From NCBI RefSeq assembly GCF_910589745.1, contig NZ_OU342399.1, positions 434,001 through 498,000 on the forward strand: DNA of 64,000 nucleotides, given 5' to 3'. The notes beneath the pieces were generated by a model. The model made no database searches. It was given only the letters and a program-made list of their open reading frames with translations, and had not been told where the DNA came from. This DNA comes from Candidatus Arcticimaribacter forsetii. GTDB taxonomy: Bacteria > Bacteroidota > Bacteroidia > Flavobacteriales > Flavobacteriaceae. The translations under genes were made by a program, and so were the position numbers. Positions 29,400 through 38,551 of the stretch are shown piece by piece. Every line of letters starts with the position of its first letter. Within the stretch, counting starts at the first letter, position 1.

Positions 29400-29921
29400 A
29401 TGCTCATCAAAACCGTTCGAAATTTTACACCCCAATGGGGAACTGATTGTTTCCTAGCTGAAAATGCAACTCTAATAGGAGATTTAGTAATGGGAGATCA
29501 ATGTTCTGTATGGTATCAAGCTGTAATACGAGGTGATGTTAATTCCATTCGAATAGGAAATCGAGTTAACATTCAAGATGGAGTTGTTATTCATGCTACC
29601 TACGAAAAAACTAAAACAATTATAGGAAACGATGTTTCTATTGGTCATAATGCTATTGTGCATGGATGTACTTTAAAAGACCGTGTTTTAGTTGGTATGG
29701 GTAGTATTATTATGGATAACTGTATTATTGAATCGAATAGTATTATAGCTGCTGGAAGTGTTGTTACTCAAAATACTCATGTACCGGAGGGAACTATATT
29801 TGCAGGAATACCTGCAAAGAAAATTAAAGATATAGACCCGAAACTTCAAAAAGATGAAATTGAAAGAATAGCTAAAAACTATTTAATGTATTCTAGCTGG
29901 TTTAAGAAAAATCAGAATTAA
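29400..29921 (+). CDS. Gamma carbonic anhydrase family protein
   Basis: A 173-residue left-handed beta-helix protein of hexapeptide repeats (YrdA/PaaY-like). The three metal-binding His of gamma carbonic anhydrases are present: H65, H83 and H88. The ATG at 29400 (MLIKTVRNFTPQWG) matches the usual start; the frame is open 20 codons upstream, over a likely promoter. Whether it is an active anhydrase or a CoA-linked hydrolase cannot be told. Its 3' end overlaps murI by 20 bp on the opposite strand. Confidence 0.9.
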   Translation: MLIKTVRNFTPQWGTDCFLAENATLIGDLVMGDQCSVWYQAVIRGDVNSIRIGNRVNIQDGVVIHATYEKTKTIIGNDVSIGHNAIVHGCTLKDRVLVGMGSIIMDNCIIESNSIIAAGSVVTQNTHVPEGTIFAGIPAKKIKDIDPKLQKDEIERIAKNYLMYSSWFKKNQN

Positions 29922-30702
29922 GAACAGTAACAAGCGTTTCGTTCGGAAGAAAATTATAAAGTGATGATTTTTTTGAGGAACTTATAAATTCAACACTGCC
30001 TTTTTTCGTATACAGACATTCAAGATTATTGTTTAATAATACTTTGAGAGTTTGTTTAGCAACAGCATCTGCGCTATCTATGATTTTCACGTTTTCTGGT
30101 AACATATTTTTTAACCTAGAAATTAAAAAGGGATAATGAGTACATCCTAGAACCAAAGTATCGATGTTTTGATCAAGCATTGGATTTATATAAGATTCTA
30201 GTAATTTAGTAAGATCAGGACTATTTAATGATCCAGTCTCTATTAATTCAACAAGTCCTTCTCCAACTTGTTCAATTACTTGTACGTCTTTGGTTATGGT
30301 AGCACTAGTTTTGGCAAAAAGAGAGCTACTTAATGTTCCTTTTGTAGCTAGTACTCCAATGACTTTAGTTTTGCTTTCAAGTGCTGCAGGTTTAATTGCA
30401 GGTTCTATTCCAATAAATGGAATTGGAAAATCATTTCTGAGTATATCAATTGCATTGGTAGTAGCAGTATTACATGCAACAATGATGAGTTTACACCCTT
30501 TGTTTATTAAATTTTGAGTTACAATTTTACAACGGTTAATAATTTCATTTTTATCTTTTTTGCCATAAGGAGCAAAGGCATCATCCGAAATATATAAAAA
30601 TTTTTCGTTTGGTAGTAATGATTCGAGAGCAGGTAATAGCGTTAAGCCTCCTACACCTGAGTCAAAAATCCCTATGTATGAATTATTTTTTGTTTTCATC
30701 AT
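29902..30702 (-). CDS. murI: Glutamate racemase
   Basis: Converts L-glutamate to D-glutamate for peptidoglycan. The 266 residues include the substrate site IGIFDSGVGGLTL, catalytic Cys77 in VACNTATT and the second Cys in LGCTHYPFL. It lies downstream of the bamA-skp operon but is separated from it by a terminator, so it probably has its own promoter. It overlaps the carbonic anhydrase gene tail to tail. Confidence 0.95.
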   Translation of the reverse strand: MMKTKNNSYIGIFDSGVGGLTLLPALESLLPNEKFLYISDDAFAPYGKKDKNEIINRCKIVTQNLINKGCKLIIVACNTATTNAIDILRNDFPIPFIGIEPAIKPAALESKTKVIGVLATKGTLSSSLFAKTSATITKDVQVIEQVGEGLVELIETGSLNSPDLTKLLESYINPMLDQNIDTLVLGCTHYPFLISRLKNMLPENVKIIDSADAVAKQTLKVLLNNNLECLYTKKGSVEFISSSKKSSLYNFLPNETLVTVLNSDFS

Positions 30703-30703
30703 A

Positions 30704-30736
30704 TAAAAAAAGCTGCCCTAAAATTTAAGGCAGCTT
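30704..30736 (-). terminator. Terminator of the porG-uppS-bamA-skp operon
   Basis: Read on the minus strand, stem AGCTGCC/GGCAGCT (30711-30717 with 30729-30735) is followed by a run of seven T. It lies between the second OmpH gene and murI. Confidence 0.85.
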
Positions 30737-30760
30737 GTTTGTATTATGTGTTGAGTTGTA

Positions 30761-31270
30761 TTAGAATCCTAATTCAACTTTAACCTCTGCAGAGATATCA
30801 GTACCATTTGATACAAGCACACCAAGACCTTGAGTAGTGTCTAATACATAATCAAATCCTAATGATTTAGATACTTTGTCTATTGCAGCTACCGCTTTTT
30901 CGTAAAGAGGTCTAAGTAATTCGGCTCTTTTCTTTTGTAGATCCTGACTTGCAGTTTCTTGGAAAGTCTGGATGTTTTGTTGCATGCTTTGGAGTTCAGC
31001 AGCACGTGCTTGCTGAGTAACAGGTGATAAAGTAGACGCCTGAGCTTCGTATTCTTTATATTTAGATTGAAACTCTTTAATTGTATTTTCAATCTCATTA
31101 GAGTAAGTTTCCTCTAATGCTTTTATTTGTTTGTTAGCAGCAATTACTTCCGGCATTTCACTAATTAGTTTACTTAAATCTATGTGAGAAACTTTAGATT
31201 GAGCAAAAGTAGCTGTCAAAGGAAGGGCAAACATTAATGTTGCAAGTAAAAGTGATTTTAAATTTTTCAT
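30761..31270 (-). CDS. OmpH/Skp-like periplasmic chaperone, second copy
   Basis: A 169-residue periplasmic protein with a signal peptide (MKNLKSLLLATLMFALPLTATFAQ) and the OmpH/Skp pattern: VSHIDLSKLISEMPEV near the start, a long coiled coil (about 40-120, rich in Q, E and K) and a C-terminal beta strand DYVLDTTQGLGVLV. Skp-like proteins hold unfolded outer membrane proteins on their way to BamA. It follows the first OmpH gene after 31 bp in the bamA operon. Confidence 0.92.
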   Translation of the reverse strand: MKNLKSLLLATLMFALPLTATFAQSKVSHIDLSKLISEMPEVIAANKQIKALEETYSNEIENTIKEFQSKYKEYEAQASTLSPVTQQARAAELQSMQQNIQTFQETASQDLQKKRAELLRPLYEKAVAAIDKVSKSLGFDYVLDTTQGLGVLVSNGTDISAEVKVELGF

Positions 31271-31301
31271 TTTTTTGTATTTAGTTGTCTGTGTTTTATT
31301 C

Positions 31302-31895
31302 TTAATTGTTTTTTAGCTTTTTAATTTGCTCTTTTCTCTTTTCTAAATCCTTTTTTCGATTTTTAATTCGATCCTGAGAGTTAATTTTTCTTAAAACTAG
31401 GTCGCTAATATCGTAATTTTTTGCGGAATACAACATAACCAAGTCAGAAGATCTGTCAAAAATAAAGTCATATTTTCTTTCTTTAGCAATTTCGCGTACA
31501 ATTCCGAGTACTCGATCTTGAATTGGTTTTAAAAGTTTCGTTTTTTGTTGTATTAATGCTCCATTAGGACCGAACTTTTGACTTTGAAGATTTACTATGT
31601 CTGCGGCAAAATCATTAATTTCTAGTTCTCTGTCAGAAATTAAATTAGGGGTTAGTAATGCTTTTTCTGCGTTTAGAGCATCTTCTAACTTTTTAAGTTT
31701 GAGTTTTTGGAGTTCAATTTCTTTTTTCCATTCTTCTACCTTTTTATTTAGTAGCGTATTGGCTGTTTGATATTCATCAACATTTTCTAGAATAACATTC
31801 ATATCGATATATCCTATACGCACCCCTCTTTGGCCCCAATTTTTATTAAAGTAGAGTAGTGTTAAAAAAAGTAATAATATGTTTAACTTTTTCAT
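31302..31895 (-). CDS. OmpH/Skp-like periplasmic chaperone, first copy
   Basis: A 197-residue paralogue of the neighbouring OmpH protein with a signal peptide (MKKLNILLLFLTLLYFNKNWG), the strand VRIGYIDMNVILENVDEYQ, a lysine- and leucine-rich coiled coil (about 45-130) and the closing KYDFIFDRSSDLVMLYS. Unlike the second copy it has a basic C-terminal tail ending in repeated K/E residues. It begins 3 bp after the bamA stop, consistent with joint expression. Confidence 0.92.
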   Translation of the reverse strand: MKKLNILLLFLTLLYFNKNWGQRGVRIGYIDMNVILENVDEYQTANTLLNKKVEEWKKEIELQKLKLKKLEDALNAEKALLTPNLISDRELEINDFAADIVNLQSQKFGPNGALIQQKTKLLKPIQDRVLGIVREIAKERKYDFIFDRSSDLVMLYSAKNYDISDLVLRKINSQDRIKNRKKDLEKRKEQIKKLKNN

Positions 31896-31898
31896 TCT

Positions 31899-34466
31899 TT
31901 AGAATTGTTGACCAATTATGAAATGTGTTTCCCATCCATGTGGCCCTATTTCACCGTCGTTTGCTCCATCAAACCCGTAACCAAAATCGATTCCTAATAA
32001 TCCAAATGCAGGCATGAAGATTCTAATCCCTCCCCCTGCGGATCTTTTTGAGTTGAAAGGGTTGAAGTCGCTAAAGCTATTATAACCGTTTCCTGCTTCA
32101 AGGAACGTAAGAGCATAAATAGATGCAGTAGGTTTTAGGGTAATAGGGTACCGTAATTCTAGAGAGAACTTGTTGTAAATCGTTGATCCATCTCTACTGG
32201 ATAAAGATTGATTTTCATATCCACGAAGAGCAATAGTTTCTCTTCCATCAAGAGCATAATTAGCCATACCGTCTCCCCCTAGATAAAAACGTTCAAAAGG
32301 TATTGCTCCACGGTCACTATTGTAGGTTCCAAGGAAACCAAAGTCTGCCTGTGTTTTCAAAATAAGTTTATCCCATATTTGAGTGTACCAAGTTCCATTG
32401 AATTTAACTTTGTAAAACTCTAACCAACGAAATTTTTCCTGATCCATTTTTGCTTGATCTGCTACTAATTCTCCATCTGAATTTAGAGATTTAAATTCTT
32501 GAAGGTTTTCTAAGTTTCCATAGTCAATATCACTGAATAGAGAGAAAGGAGGTGTAAGTTTTGCACTTATTACAAAGCTTGATCCTGCAGTAGGGAATAT
32601 AGGGTTCACAGAAGTATTATTTCTAGAAAGCGAAATCGTGTAAGCGATGTTATTTGACTCTCCATTTCCAAAAGTAAATAGACCCGTAAAGTAATTCTGA
32701 AGGTTGTAATATTGGTAAGAAACAGCCTGCGATAATGTAAAAAAATCATCTGGGACTCTGAGTCTTTTTGCTAAGCCAAAAGTAATGCTGCTGATTTGAA
32801 ATGATTGACTTTTATCAGCTCTTTGAGTAAAAAAGTCATATCTAAACTGGTTTGTTCTCGAAAGTGAAGTTGAAAATTGAACTGGTTGTTTTCCTCCTAA
32901 CCATGGTTCTGAAAAAGAAAAACTATAGGTATTATAAAACTGACTAGCTTGTAAACGAAGGCTTAAAGACTGACCGTCTCCTGAGGGAACTGGTCTATAG
33001 GAAGCTTTATCAAAAATATTTCGCATGGAAAAGTTATTGAAAGATAGTCCGAGTGTTCCAATGAAACCACCACCACCATAACCTCCTTGAAGTTCAATTT
33101 GACTTGCACCTGATTCAACTAGACCAAATTCAATGTCAACGGTACCAGCATTTGGATCAACATTCTTAAAGTCAGGATTAATCTGCTCTGCATCGAAGAA
33201 ACCTAGTTGTCCTAGTTCTCTAACAGTTCTAACAACCTTGTCTTTACTGTAAAGCTCTCCAGGCTTTGTTCGTAATTCTCTAAAAATTACATGGTCATTA
33301 GTTTTGTCATTTCCAACAACCGAAATCTTGTTAAAAGAGGCTAATTTACCTTCTGTAACTCTAATTTCGAAGTTTATGGTATCGTTCTCGGCACTAACTT
33401 CAACGGCATTTATATTTGAAAAAAGATATCCATTATTTTGGTATAAATTAGTAATGTCGTTACCGTCGGGTTTAGATTCATCCGCAATTCTTTCTTTTAA
33501 TAAAATCCCGTTGTACGTATCACCTTTTTTAATTCCTAAAACAGAAGCAAGAACACGGTCGGTATAAGCAGCGTTTCCTAGATACTTTATGTCTCCAAAA
33601 TAATATTTACTTCCTTCTTCAATTTTTAATTTAATTGCTAAATCTGATTGGTCAGCTTCTATAATTGTATCTGAAATAATTCTTGCGTCACGAAATCCTT
33701 TTTCTTTATAAAAGTCGATAAGTGATGTTAAATCTTCTTGGTAGTCTTTGTCAATATATTTGGATTTTTTCCAAAACCTATAAAACTGTTTTTTCTTTGT
33801 GTTTTTTAATTTTGAAGCTAGTATCCTTGGAGAAAACTCCTTTACTCCTTCAAAATCAATTGTTTTAATCTTTACACGATCTCCTCGATCTACATTTACA
33901 ACCATTTTCAAAACGTTTTGAGCTGTAGAGTCTGGAATTGTATTTAAGGTTACCTTGGTGTTTAGGTATCCTTCTTTTCTATATTTATTTACAATGTAAT
34001 TTTTAGTATTTGTCAAAAAACTTTCAGACAGTTTTTTGCCTTTAGTTAATTCTGTATCTTTTATAAGCGATTCAGCTTTTTTGTTTTTAATACCAATAAT
34101 TTTAACTTCAGATAGGGTAGGTAACTCCTCAATTTCAATTTCTAAGGTTAAAAGATTTCCATTAACTTCAGCGATGTAAAAATTAATATCACTGAATAAT
34201 TCAAGATTCCAAAGCTTTTGAATAACAGAGCTAATTTCTTCTCCAGGTACTTGAATAACTTGCCCTTTTCTTAGTCCACTGTAAGAAATAACAGTTTTAC
34301 TATTATAACTCTTAAGTCCAGTAACTTTAATCGAGTCGATCGTGTACTTTTTAGAGTTATTATAGTTGGTAGGAGCATTAGTCTGAGCACTAAGTGTTTT
34401 TGCGCCTAAGGTGAATACTAGTATTATAAAAAGTAATACCGAGTTTTTATATAAAGGCTTAAGCAT
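31899..34466 (-). CDS. bamA: Outer membrane protein assembly factor BamA
   Basis: The essential beta-barrel insertase of the outer membrane. The ATG at 34466 (MLKPLYKNSVLLFIIL) gives a signal peptide ending near TLSAQ and about 855 residues; an in-frame start at 34517 would place 17 polar residues before the signal peptide. Five POTRA repeats fill the first half and a 16-strand barrel the second, with GGYGGGGFIGTLGLSFNNF at the transition and a terminal aromatic (IIGQQF). It overlaps the uppS stop by 8 bp. Confidence 0.95.
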   Translation of the reverse strand: MLKPLYKNSVLLFIILVFTLGAKTLSAQTNAPTNYNNSKKYTIDSIKVTGLKSYNSKTVISYSGLRKGQVIQVPGEEISSVIQKLWNLELFSDINFYIAEVNGNLLTLEIEIEELPTLSEVKIIGIKNKKAESLIKDTELTKGKKLSESFLTNTKNYIVNKYRKEGYLNTKVTLNTIPDSTAQNVLKMVVNVDRGDRVKIKTIDFEGVKEFSPRILASKLKNTKKKQFYRFWKKSKYIDKDYQEDLTSLIDFYKEKGFRDARIISDTIIEADQSDLAIKLKIEEGSKYYFGDIKYLGNAAYTDRVLASVLGIKKGDTYNGILLKERIADESKPDGNDITNLYQNNGYLFSNINAVEVSAENDTINFEIRVTEGKLASFNKISVVGNDKTNDHVIFRELRTKPGELYSKDKVVRTVRELGQLGFFDAEQINPDFKNVDPNAGTVDIEFGLVESGASQIELQGGYGGGGFIGTLGLSFNNFSMRNIFDKASYRPVPSGDGQSLSLRLQASQFYNTYSFSFSEPWLGGKQPVQFSTSLSRTNQFRYDFFTQRADKSQSFQISSITFGLAKRLRVPDDFFTLSQAVSYQYYNLQNYFTGLFTFGNGESNNIAYTISLSRNNTSVNPIFPTAGSSFVISAKLTPPFSLFSDIDYGNLENLQEFKSLNSDGELVADQAKMDQEKFRWLEFYKVKFNGTWYTQIWDKLILKTQADFGFLGTYNSDRGAIPFERFYLGGDGMANYALDGRETIALRGYENQSLSSRDGSTIYNKFSLELRYPITLKPTASIYALTFLEAGNGYNSFSDFNPFNSKRSAGGGIRIFMPAFGLLGIDFGYGFDGANDGEIGPHGWETHFIIGQQF

Positions 34467-35190
34467 TGAGTTGTTCACTTGTTTTTCCAAATCTACGTTC
34501 TCGTTTTTGGTAATCATGTATTGCTAGGTGTAAATGTGATTCATTAAACTCGGGCCAGAGAATTTCTGTGAAATATAATTCTGCATAAGCTATTTTCCAC
34601 AACAAAAAGTTGCTAATTCTTTCTTCACCACTGGTTCGAATCAATAAATCTACATCAGGTAAATTTTGCGTGTAAAGATGCTTATTTATTATGGTTTCAT
34701 CAACATTTTCGGGAGAAATTATATTATTTTTAACTTTATGAGCGATCTCTTTAAATGCTTGAGTTAACTCTTCTTTACCACCATAGTTCAGTGCTAAGGT
34801 TAACTTCATTCCAGAATTGTTTTGAGTCTGTTCAATGGTATATTTTAGCTCTTTTTGAACAGGTCCAGGTAATTTACTTAAATCGCCAATTGTGTTAAAA
34901 AGAATATTATTCTCTGTCATCTGCTTTAATTCTTTTTTCAAAGAGCTAACAAGTAAGGTCATCAAAATGGTTACTTCCTTTTCAGGTCGTTTCCAGTTTT
35001 CTGTAGAAAAAGCATAAAGTGTTAGATTTTCAATTCCTAAGCGCGCAGATTCTTCCACAATTTTTTGAACAGCTTTCACACCAGTTTTATGTCCAAATAG
35101 TCTGTTTTTTCCTTGAGCTTTAGCCCAGCGGCCATTACCATCCATGATGATAGCTACATGGGATGGTATTTTACTTAAGTCTAAATTCAT
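34459..35190 (-). CDS. uppS: Isoprenyl transferase (undecaprenyl diphosphate synthase)
   Basis: Makes C55 undecaprenyl diphosphate, the lipid carrier for peptidoglycan and polysaccharides. The 243 residues carry the cis-prenyltransferase motifs: IMDGNGRWAK with catalytic D17, GHKTGVKAV, YAFSTENWKRP and RTSGEERISNFLLW. It starts on the base where porG stops, and ends inside the bamA start region. Confidence 0.95.
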   Translation of the reverse strand: MNLDLSKIPSHVAIIMDGNGRWAKAQGKNRLFGHKTGVKAVQKIVEESARLGIENLTLYAFSTENWKRPEKEVTILMTLLVSSLKKELKQMTENNILFNTIGDLSKLPGPVQKELKYTIEQTQNNSGMKLTLALNYGGKEELTQAFKEIAHKVKNNIISPENVDETIINKHLYTQNLPDVDLLIRTSGEERISNFLLWKIAYAELYFTEILWPEFNESHLHLAIHDYQKRERRFGKTSEQLNA

Positions 35191-35891
35191 TATTTCTCTT
35201 TACAGTAACAAGGTAATCGCCCAAAGGTAAAACTTAAAGTTAAACCAGTAAACATATACCAGTCATTATTATACAAAGCACCGTGTTTTAAATTGGGGTT
35301 ATTTTCAAATTCATTAACAGGATTACTACCATCTAAATTGTCAGTAAAAGTATATCGTGCACCTACTTCAAAGCTCAAAACAAACTGCTCACTTAATTTA
35401 GCCTTCGCTCCAATAACTAATGGAATTGCAAATTCCAGGTCATCACTATATTTAACTGGGCTTAGTGGTGAATTTTGATCTGTATAAAACAAGTCGTACT
35501 GAAAATAGTTAAGTCCCAAATAAACATAAGGAGAAAAATCTAAATCCTGATCATGTAAATTAAAATCAAAAAAATTGAATTCAATTCCTCCTGAAAATTC
35601 TAATATTTGATTTGTTGCACTTAGAAAAGTTAAAAATCTGTTGAGGTCATTTGTGAAAAAATTTCTGTTTTCTATTTTGGAATATGAAAAACTTCCTCGA
35701 AATGAGTAACGTGTAGTAATGTTGTATTTATAAACTAAGCCAAAAGCAGGTGACTTTGTATTGATAAATTTTCTGCTTCCAATATCACCAATGGAGTTAC
35801 TTCCCCCAAGAAAAACACCTACTTCATGCATTTGTGCAGTTGAAATTAGTGGGAGGATAAGAAATAAGCTTAAAAGAAAAATTCTTTTCAT
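35190..35891 (-). CDS. porG: PorG-like outer membrane protein (DUF6089), T9SS-associated
   Basis: A 233-residue outer membrane beta-barrel with a signal peptide (MKRIFLLSLFLILPLISTAQ) and repeated strands (VGVFLGGSNSIGDIGS, SFRGSFSYSKIENR, FSPYVYLGLNYFQYD). It ends with a short Cys-containing tail, LPCYCKEK. This family, found next to uppS-bamA in Flavobacteria, is annotated as PorG, part of the PorK/PorN ring of the type IX secretion system. It is the first gene of the envelope operon. Confidence 0.82.
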   Translation of the reverse strand: MKRIFLLSLFLILPLISTAQMHEVGVFLGGSNSIGDIGSRKFINTKSPAFGLVYKYNITTRYSFRGSFSYSKIENRNFFTNDLNRFLTFLSATNQILEFSGGIEFNFFDFNLHDQDLDFSPYVYLGLNYFQYDLFYTDQNSPLSPVKYSDDLEFAIPLVIGAKAKLSEQFVLSFEVGARYTFTDNLDGSNPVNEFENNPNLKHGALYNNDWYMFTGLTLSFTFGRLPCYCKEK

Positions 35892-35975
35892 CAGAATTAG
35901 GGAAACGATAATGTTTATATTAAATCAGTATTTAATAATACACTACTTTAAACTGATTTAAACTAAAATTATTGC

Positions 35976-36848
35976 CTAATTTCTTGTATCTAAACCCCAG
36001 AAAAGTTTGTCGCGCAGGGTTTTGAAAAACTCGTTATCTTGTAATTCAACAGTAGCTAAAGTGAATGCTGCTTTTTTGATTAGAATTTTTGTTCCTTGTT
36101 CAACAGAAATTATCCTAGAATCAAGGGATAATAAATGATCTTCTCCTCTACCGGTTACCTCAAGTTCTACGCTTGTAGTATTCGGAATTATTAAAGGTCG
36201 TATATTGAGATTATGTGGTGCGATAGGAGTTAGAATCAAGCCTGCAGTTTCCGGTGACATTATTGGTCCCCCACTGCTAAGTGAATAGCCCGTTGATCCC
36301 GTTGGTGTGGATATAATTAAACCATCTGCCCAATAAGTAGTTAAAGGCTCCTGGTCTAATCGAGTGTCAATGCTTATTAAAGAAGCTGTATTTTTTCGAT
36401 TTACACTAATCTCATTTAAAGCATATGGAAAAGAGTCAATTTCTTCATTTGCTTCGGGTAAGGATACTTCGAGCAAAGTCCTATTTATAATTGCATATTT
36501 GTTTTCCCAAAGTTGCTTTAATCCAACATTTAAAGACTCTTTTTGTAAACTAGTTAAAAACCCTAATCTCCCTGTATTTATTCCTAAAATAGGCACATTA
36601 CTTTCTTTTACAGTCATTATTGCTCGTAACATGGAACCGTCACCGCCTATACAAAAAAAGAAGTCGGTATCTGGAGGAAGTGTTTCAAAAACTGAGACGT
36701 AAGAAACTACCTCTGGATCTTCAAGAAAAATTTCCATTTTAGAGTCTACTAATACCGTAATCTTTCGTTCAAGAAGATGCTCAATAACCCCTTGTGCATA
36801 ACCTCTAGAACGTTCATTTTGGAACGGACAAATAACAGCAATTTTCAT
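35976..36848 (-). CDS. nadK: NAD kinase
   Basis: Phosphorylates NAD to NADP. The 290-residue protein has the NADK signature GGDGSMLRA near residue 69, the NE/D region ALNEISVNRK and the glycine-rich TPTGSTGYSLSSGGPIM loop. No signal peptide; cytoplasmic. It is divergent from pdxJ with a 125-bp gap between the start codons and lies upstream of porG but 84 bp away. Confidence 0.95.
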   Translation of the reverse strand: MKIAVICPFQNERSRGYAQGVIEHLLERKITVLVDSKMEIFLEDPEVVSYVSVFETLPPDTDFFFCIGGDGSMLRAIMTVKESNVPILGINTGRLGFLTSLQKESLNVGLKQLWENKYAIINRTLLEVSLPEANEEIDSFPYALNEISVNRKNTASLISIDTRLDQEPLTTYWADGLIISTPTGSTGYSLSSGGPIMSPETAGLILTPIAPHNLNIRPLIIPNTTSVELEVTGRGEDHLLSLDSRIISVEQGTKILIKKAAFTLATVELQDNEFFKTLRDKLFWGLDTRN

Positions 36849-36929
36849 AACTCCAAATTTAAATCAAAAGTACAAAAACTTATGTAGTACTTTGTTTAAG
36901 AATTTTAAATATGTTTTCCTTCTATTCTC

Positions 36930-36961
36930 TTGGGATACGAAACACTAAGTTCGTAATTTTA
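36930..36961 (+). promoter_or_regulatory. Possible pdxJ promoter
   Basis: TTG at 36930-36932 and TAATTTTA at 36954-36961 (21-bp spacing) approximate the Bacteroidota consensus, with A instead of the last G. The start codon is 12 bp further on. Confidence 0.3.
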
Positions 36962-36973
36962 CAGAAAAAAATA

Positions 36974-37687
36974 ATGACAAAGCTCAGTGTTAATATTAAT
37001 AAGGTTGCTACACTAAGAAATTCACGTGGAGGTAATACTCCAAATTTACTAAAAGTTGCAACAGACATCCAGGCCTTTGGTGCTGAAGGAATTACAGTTC
37101 ATCCTCGTCCAGATCAAAGACACATTAGGTATGCTGACGCATATGAACTTCCGAAAGTAGTTACGACAGAATATAACATAGAAGGAAATCCAATTCCTGA
37201 ATTTATAAAAATGGTTCTCGATATTCGTCCAACCCAGGTTACTCTTGTTCCAGATGCTGTTGATGCTCTTACCTCTAATGCCGGATGGGATACACATGAA
37301 AATAAAGACTTTTTGAAGGACGTAATAAATGAATTTAAGTCTGCAGGGATACGAACTTCTATTTTTGTAGATCCGGATATAAAAATGGTAGAAGGAGCAA
37401 TAGAAACAGGGACAGACAGGATAGAATTATACACAGAACGTTATGCAGACAGTTATTTAAACAACCCAGAGCAAGCAATCAAACCTTATGTTGAGGCTGC
37501 TACTCGCGCTAATTCTTTAGGTTTAGGAATCAACGCTGGACACGATTTAAGTTTGGAAAACGTACAATATTTTGCACAAAATATTCCTCAGTTATTAGAA
37601 GTTTCTATAGGTCATGCTTTAGTTTGTGAATCCCTTTATTTAGGATTCGAAAATGTAATTCCAATGTACCTTCAACGTCTTTCATAA
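36974..37687 (+). CDS. pdxJ: Pyridoxine 5'-phosphate synthase
   Basis: Closes the pyridine ring of vitamin B6 from deoxyxylulose phosphate and 3-amino-2-oxopropyl phosphate. From the ATG at 36974 (MTKLSVNINKVATLRNSRGGN) the product is 237 residues, the usual length; the frame is open 21 codons upstream but without family support. It is a TIM barrel with GAEGITVHPRPDQRHIRYAD and the closing GINAGHDLSLENV and EVSIGHAL. The next gene starts on its last base. Confidence 0.95.
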   Translation: MTKLSVNINKVATLRNSRGGNTPNLLKVATDIQAFGAEGITVHPRPDQRHIRYADAYELPKVVTTEYNIEGNPIPEFIKMVLDIRPTQVTLVPDAVDALTSNAGWDTHENKDFLKDVINEFKSAGIRTSIFVDPDIKMVEGAIETGTDRIELYTERYADSYLNNPEQAIKPYVEAATRANSLGLGINAGHDLSLENVQYFAQNIPQLLEVSIGHALVCESLYLGFENVIPMYLQRLS

Positions 37688-38457
37688 TGGATTTACTAAA
37701 CAGTTTAATTTTAGGAAGTGGAGACCGACATTTAGTTGTATTACACGGGTTTCTTGGAATGGGTGATAATTGGAAAACACATGCGAAAAGATGGGAATCT
37801 CAAGGGTGGTGTGTTCATTTATTAGACCAAAGAAATCACGGAAGAAGTTTTTGGTCTAATGATTTTGGATATTCTTTTTTGGCATCCGATTTGAAAAACT
37901 ATTTGGATTACCATAAAATCGAAAAGTGTACTCTCTTGGGTCACTCTATGGGAGGTAAAACAGCAATGAATTTTTCATCACAATATCCGGAATATATAAC
38001 GCAGCTTATAGTTGCCGATATTGCACCTAAAGAATATAATTCTCATCATCAGCAGATCTTAAACGGCTTAGCCTCTCTTGATTTTTCTGAGTTAAAATCT
38101 AGGTCGTCTGTTGATTTAGCCTTAGCGACTTATGTTAAAGAGCAGTCGGTCCGTCAGTTTTTGCTAAAAAATCTATATTGGGAGGAAAAAGGAAAACTAG
38201 GATTAAGAATCAATATTAAAGTTCTAAAAGAGGCAGGAAACTTAATAGGAGAAGGATTAGCTTCACATTATATATTTAATGGACCAACTCTTTTCTTAAG
38301 AGGGATACTATCCGGTTATATTTTGGATGAAGATCACTTAGCCTTGAAGCATCATTTCCCAAATTATGCTCTTGTAGATATTGAGCAAGCTGGACATTGG
38401 CTGCATGCCGAGAATCCTACAGCTTTTTTGAAAGCGATTGAGGAATGGTGGGTTTAG
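37687..38457 (+). CDS. Alpha/beta-fold hydrolase (YbfF-like esterase)
   Basis: A 256-residue cytoplasmic alpha/beta hydrolase. It shows the oxyanion HGFLGMGDNW, the DQRNHGRS block typical of YbfF/ABHD11-like esterases, the nucleophile elbow GHSMGGK and a final GHWLHAENP supplying the catalytic His. Substrate unknown; relatives hydrolyse acyl-CoA or short esters. It overlaps pdxJ by one base, so the two are co-translated. Confidence 0.9.
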   Translation: MDLLNSLILGSGDRHLVVLHGFLGMGDNWKTHAKRWESQGWCVHLLDQRNHGRSFWSNDFGYSFLASDLKNYLDYHKIEKCTLLGHSMGGKTAMNFSSQYPEYITQLIVADIAPKEYNSHHQQILNGLASLDFSELKSRSSVDLALATYVKEQSVRQFLLKNLYWEEKGKLGLRINIKVLKEAGNLIGEGLASHYIFNGPTLFLRGILSGYILDEDHLALKHHFPNYALVDIEQAGHWLHAENPTAFLKAIEEWWV

Positions 38458-38551
38458 TTTTTTCACAGTAGCCCGATAAAATGTGATATACACTAATAAA
38501 TTTAATTGCCTTACAAAGAACACTTAATTTAGTACACTAATTATCAATGAT

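Noticed and set aside
35949-35963. Direct repeat TTTAAACT x2 between nadK and porG
   Set aside because: Eight-base AT-rich repeats are expected by chance here and no promoter or gene boundary lines up with it.
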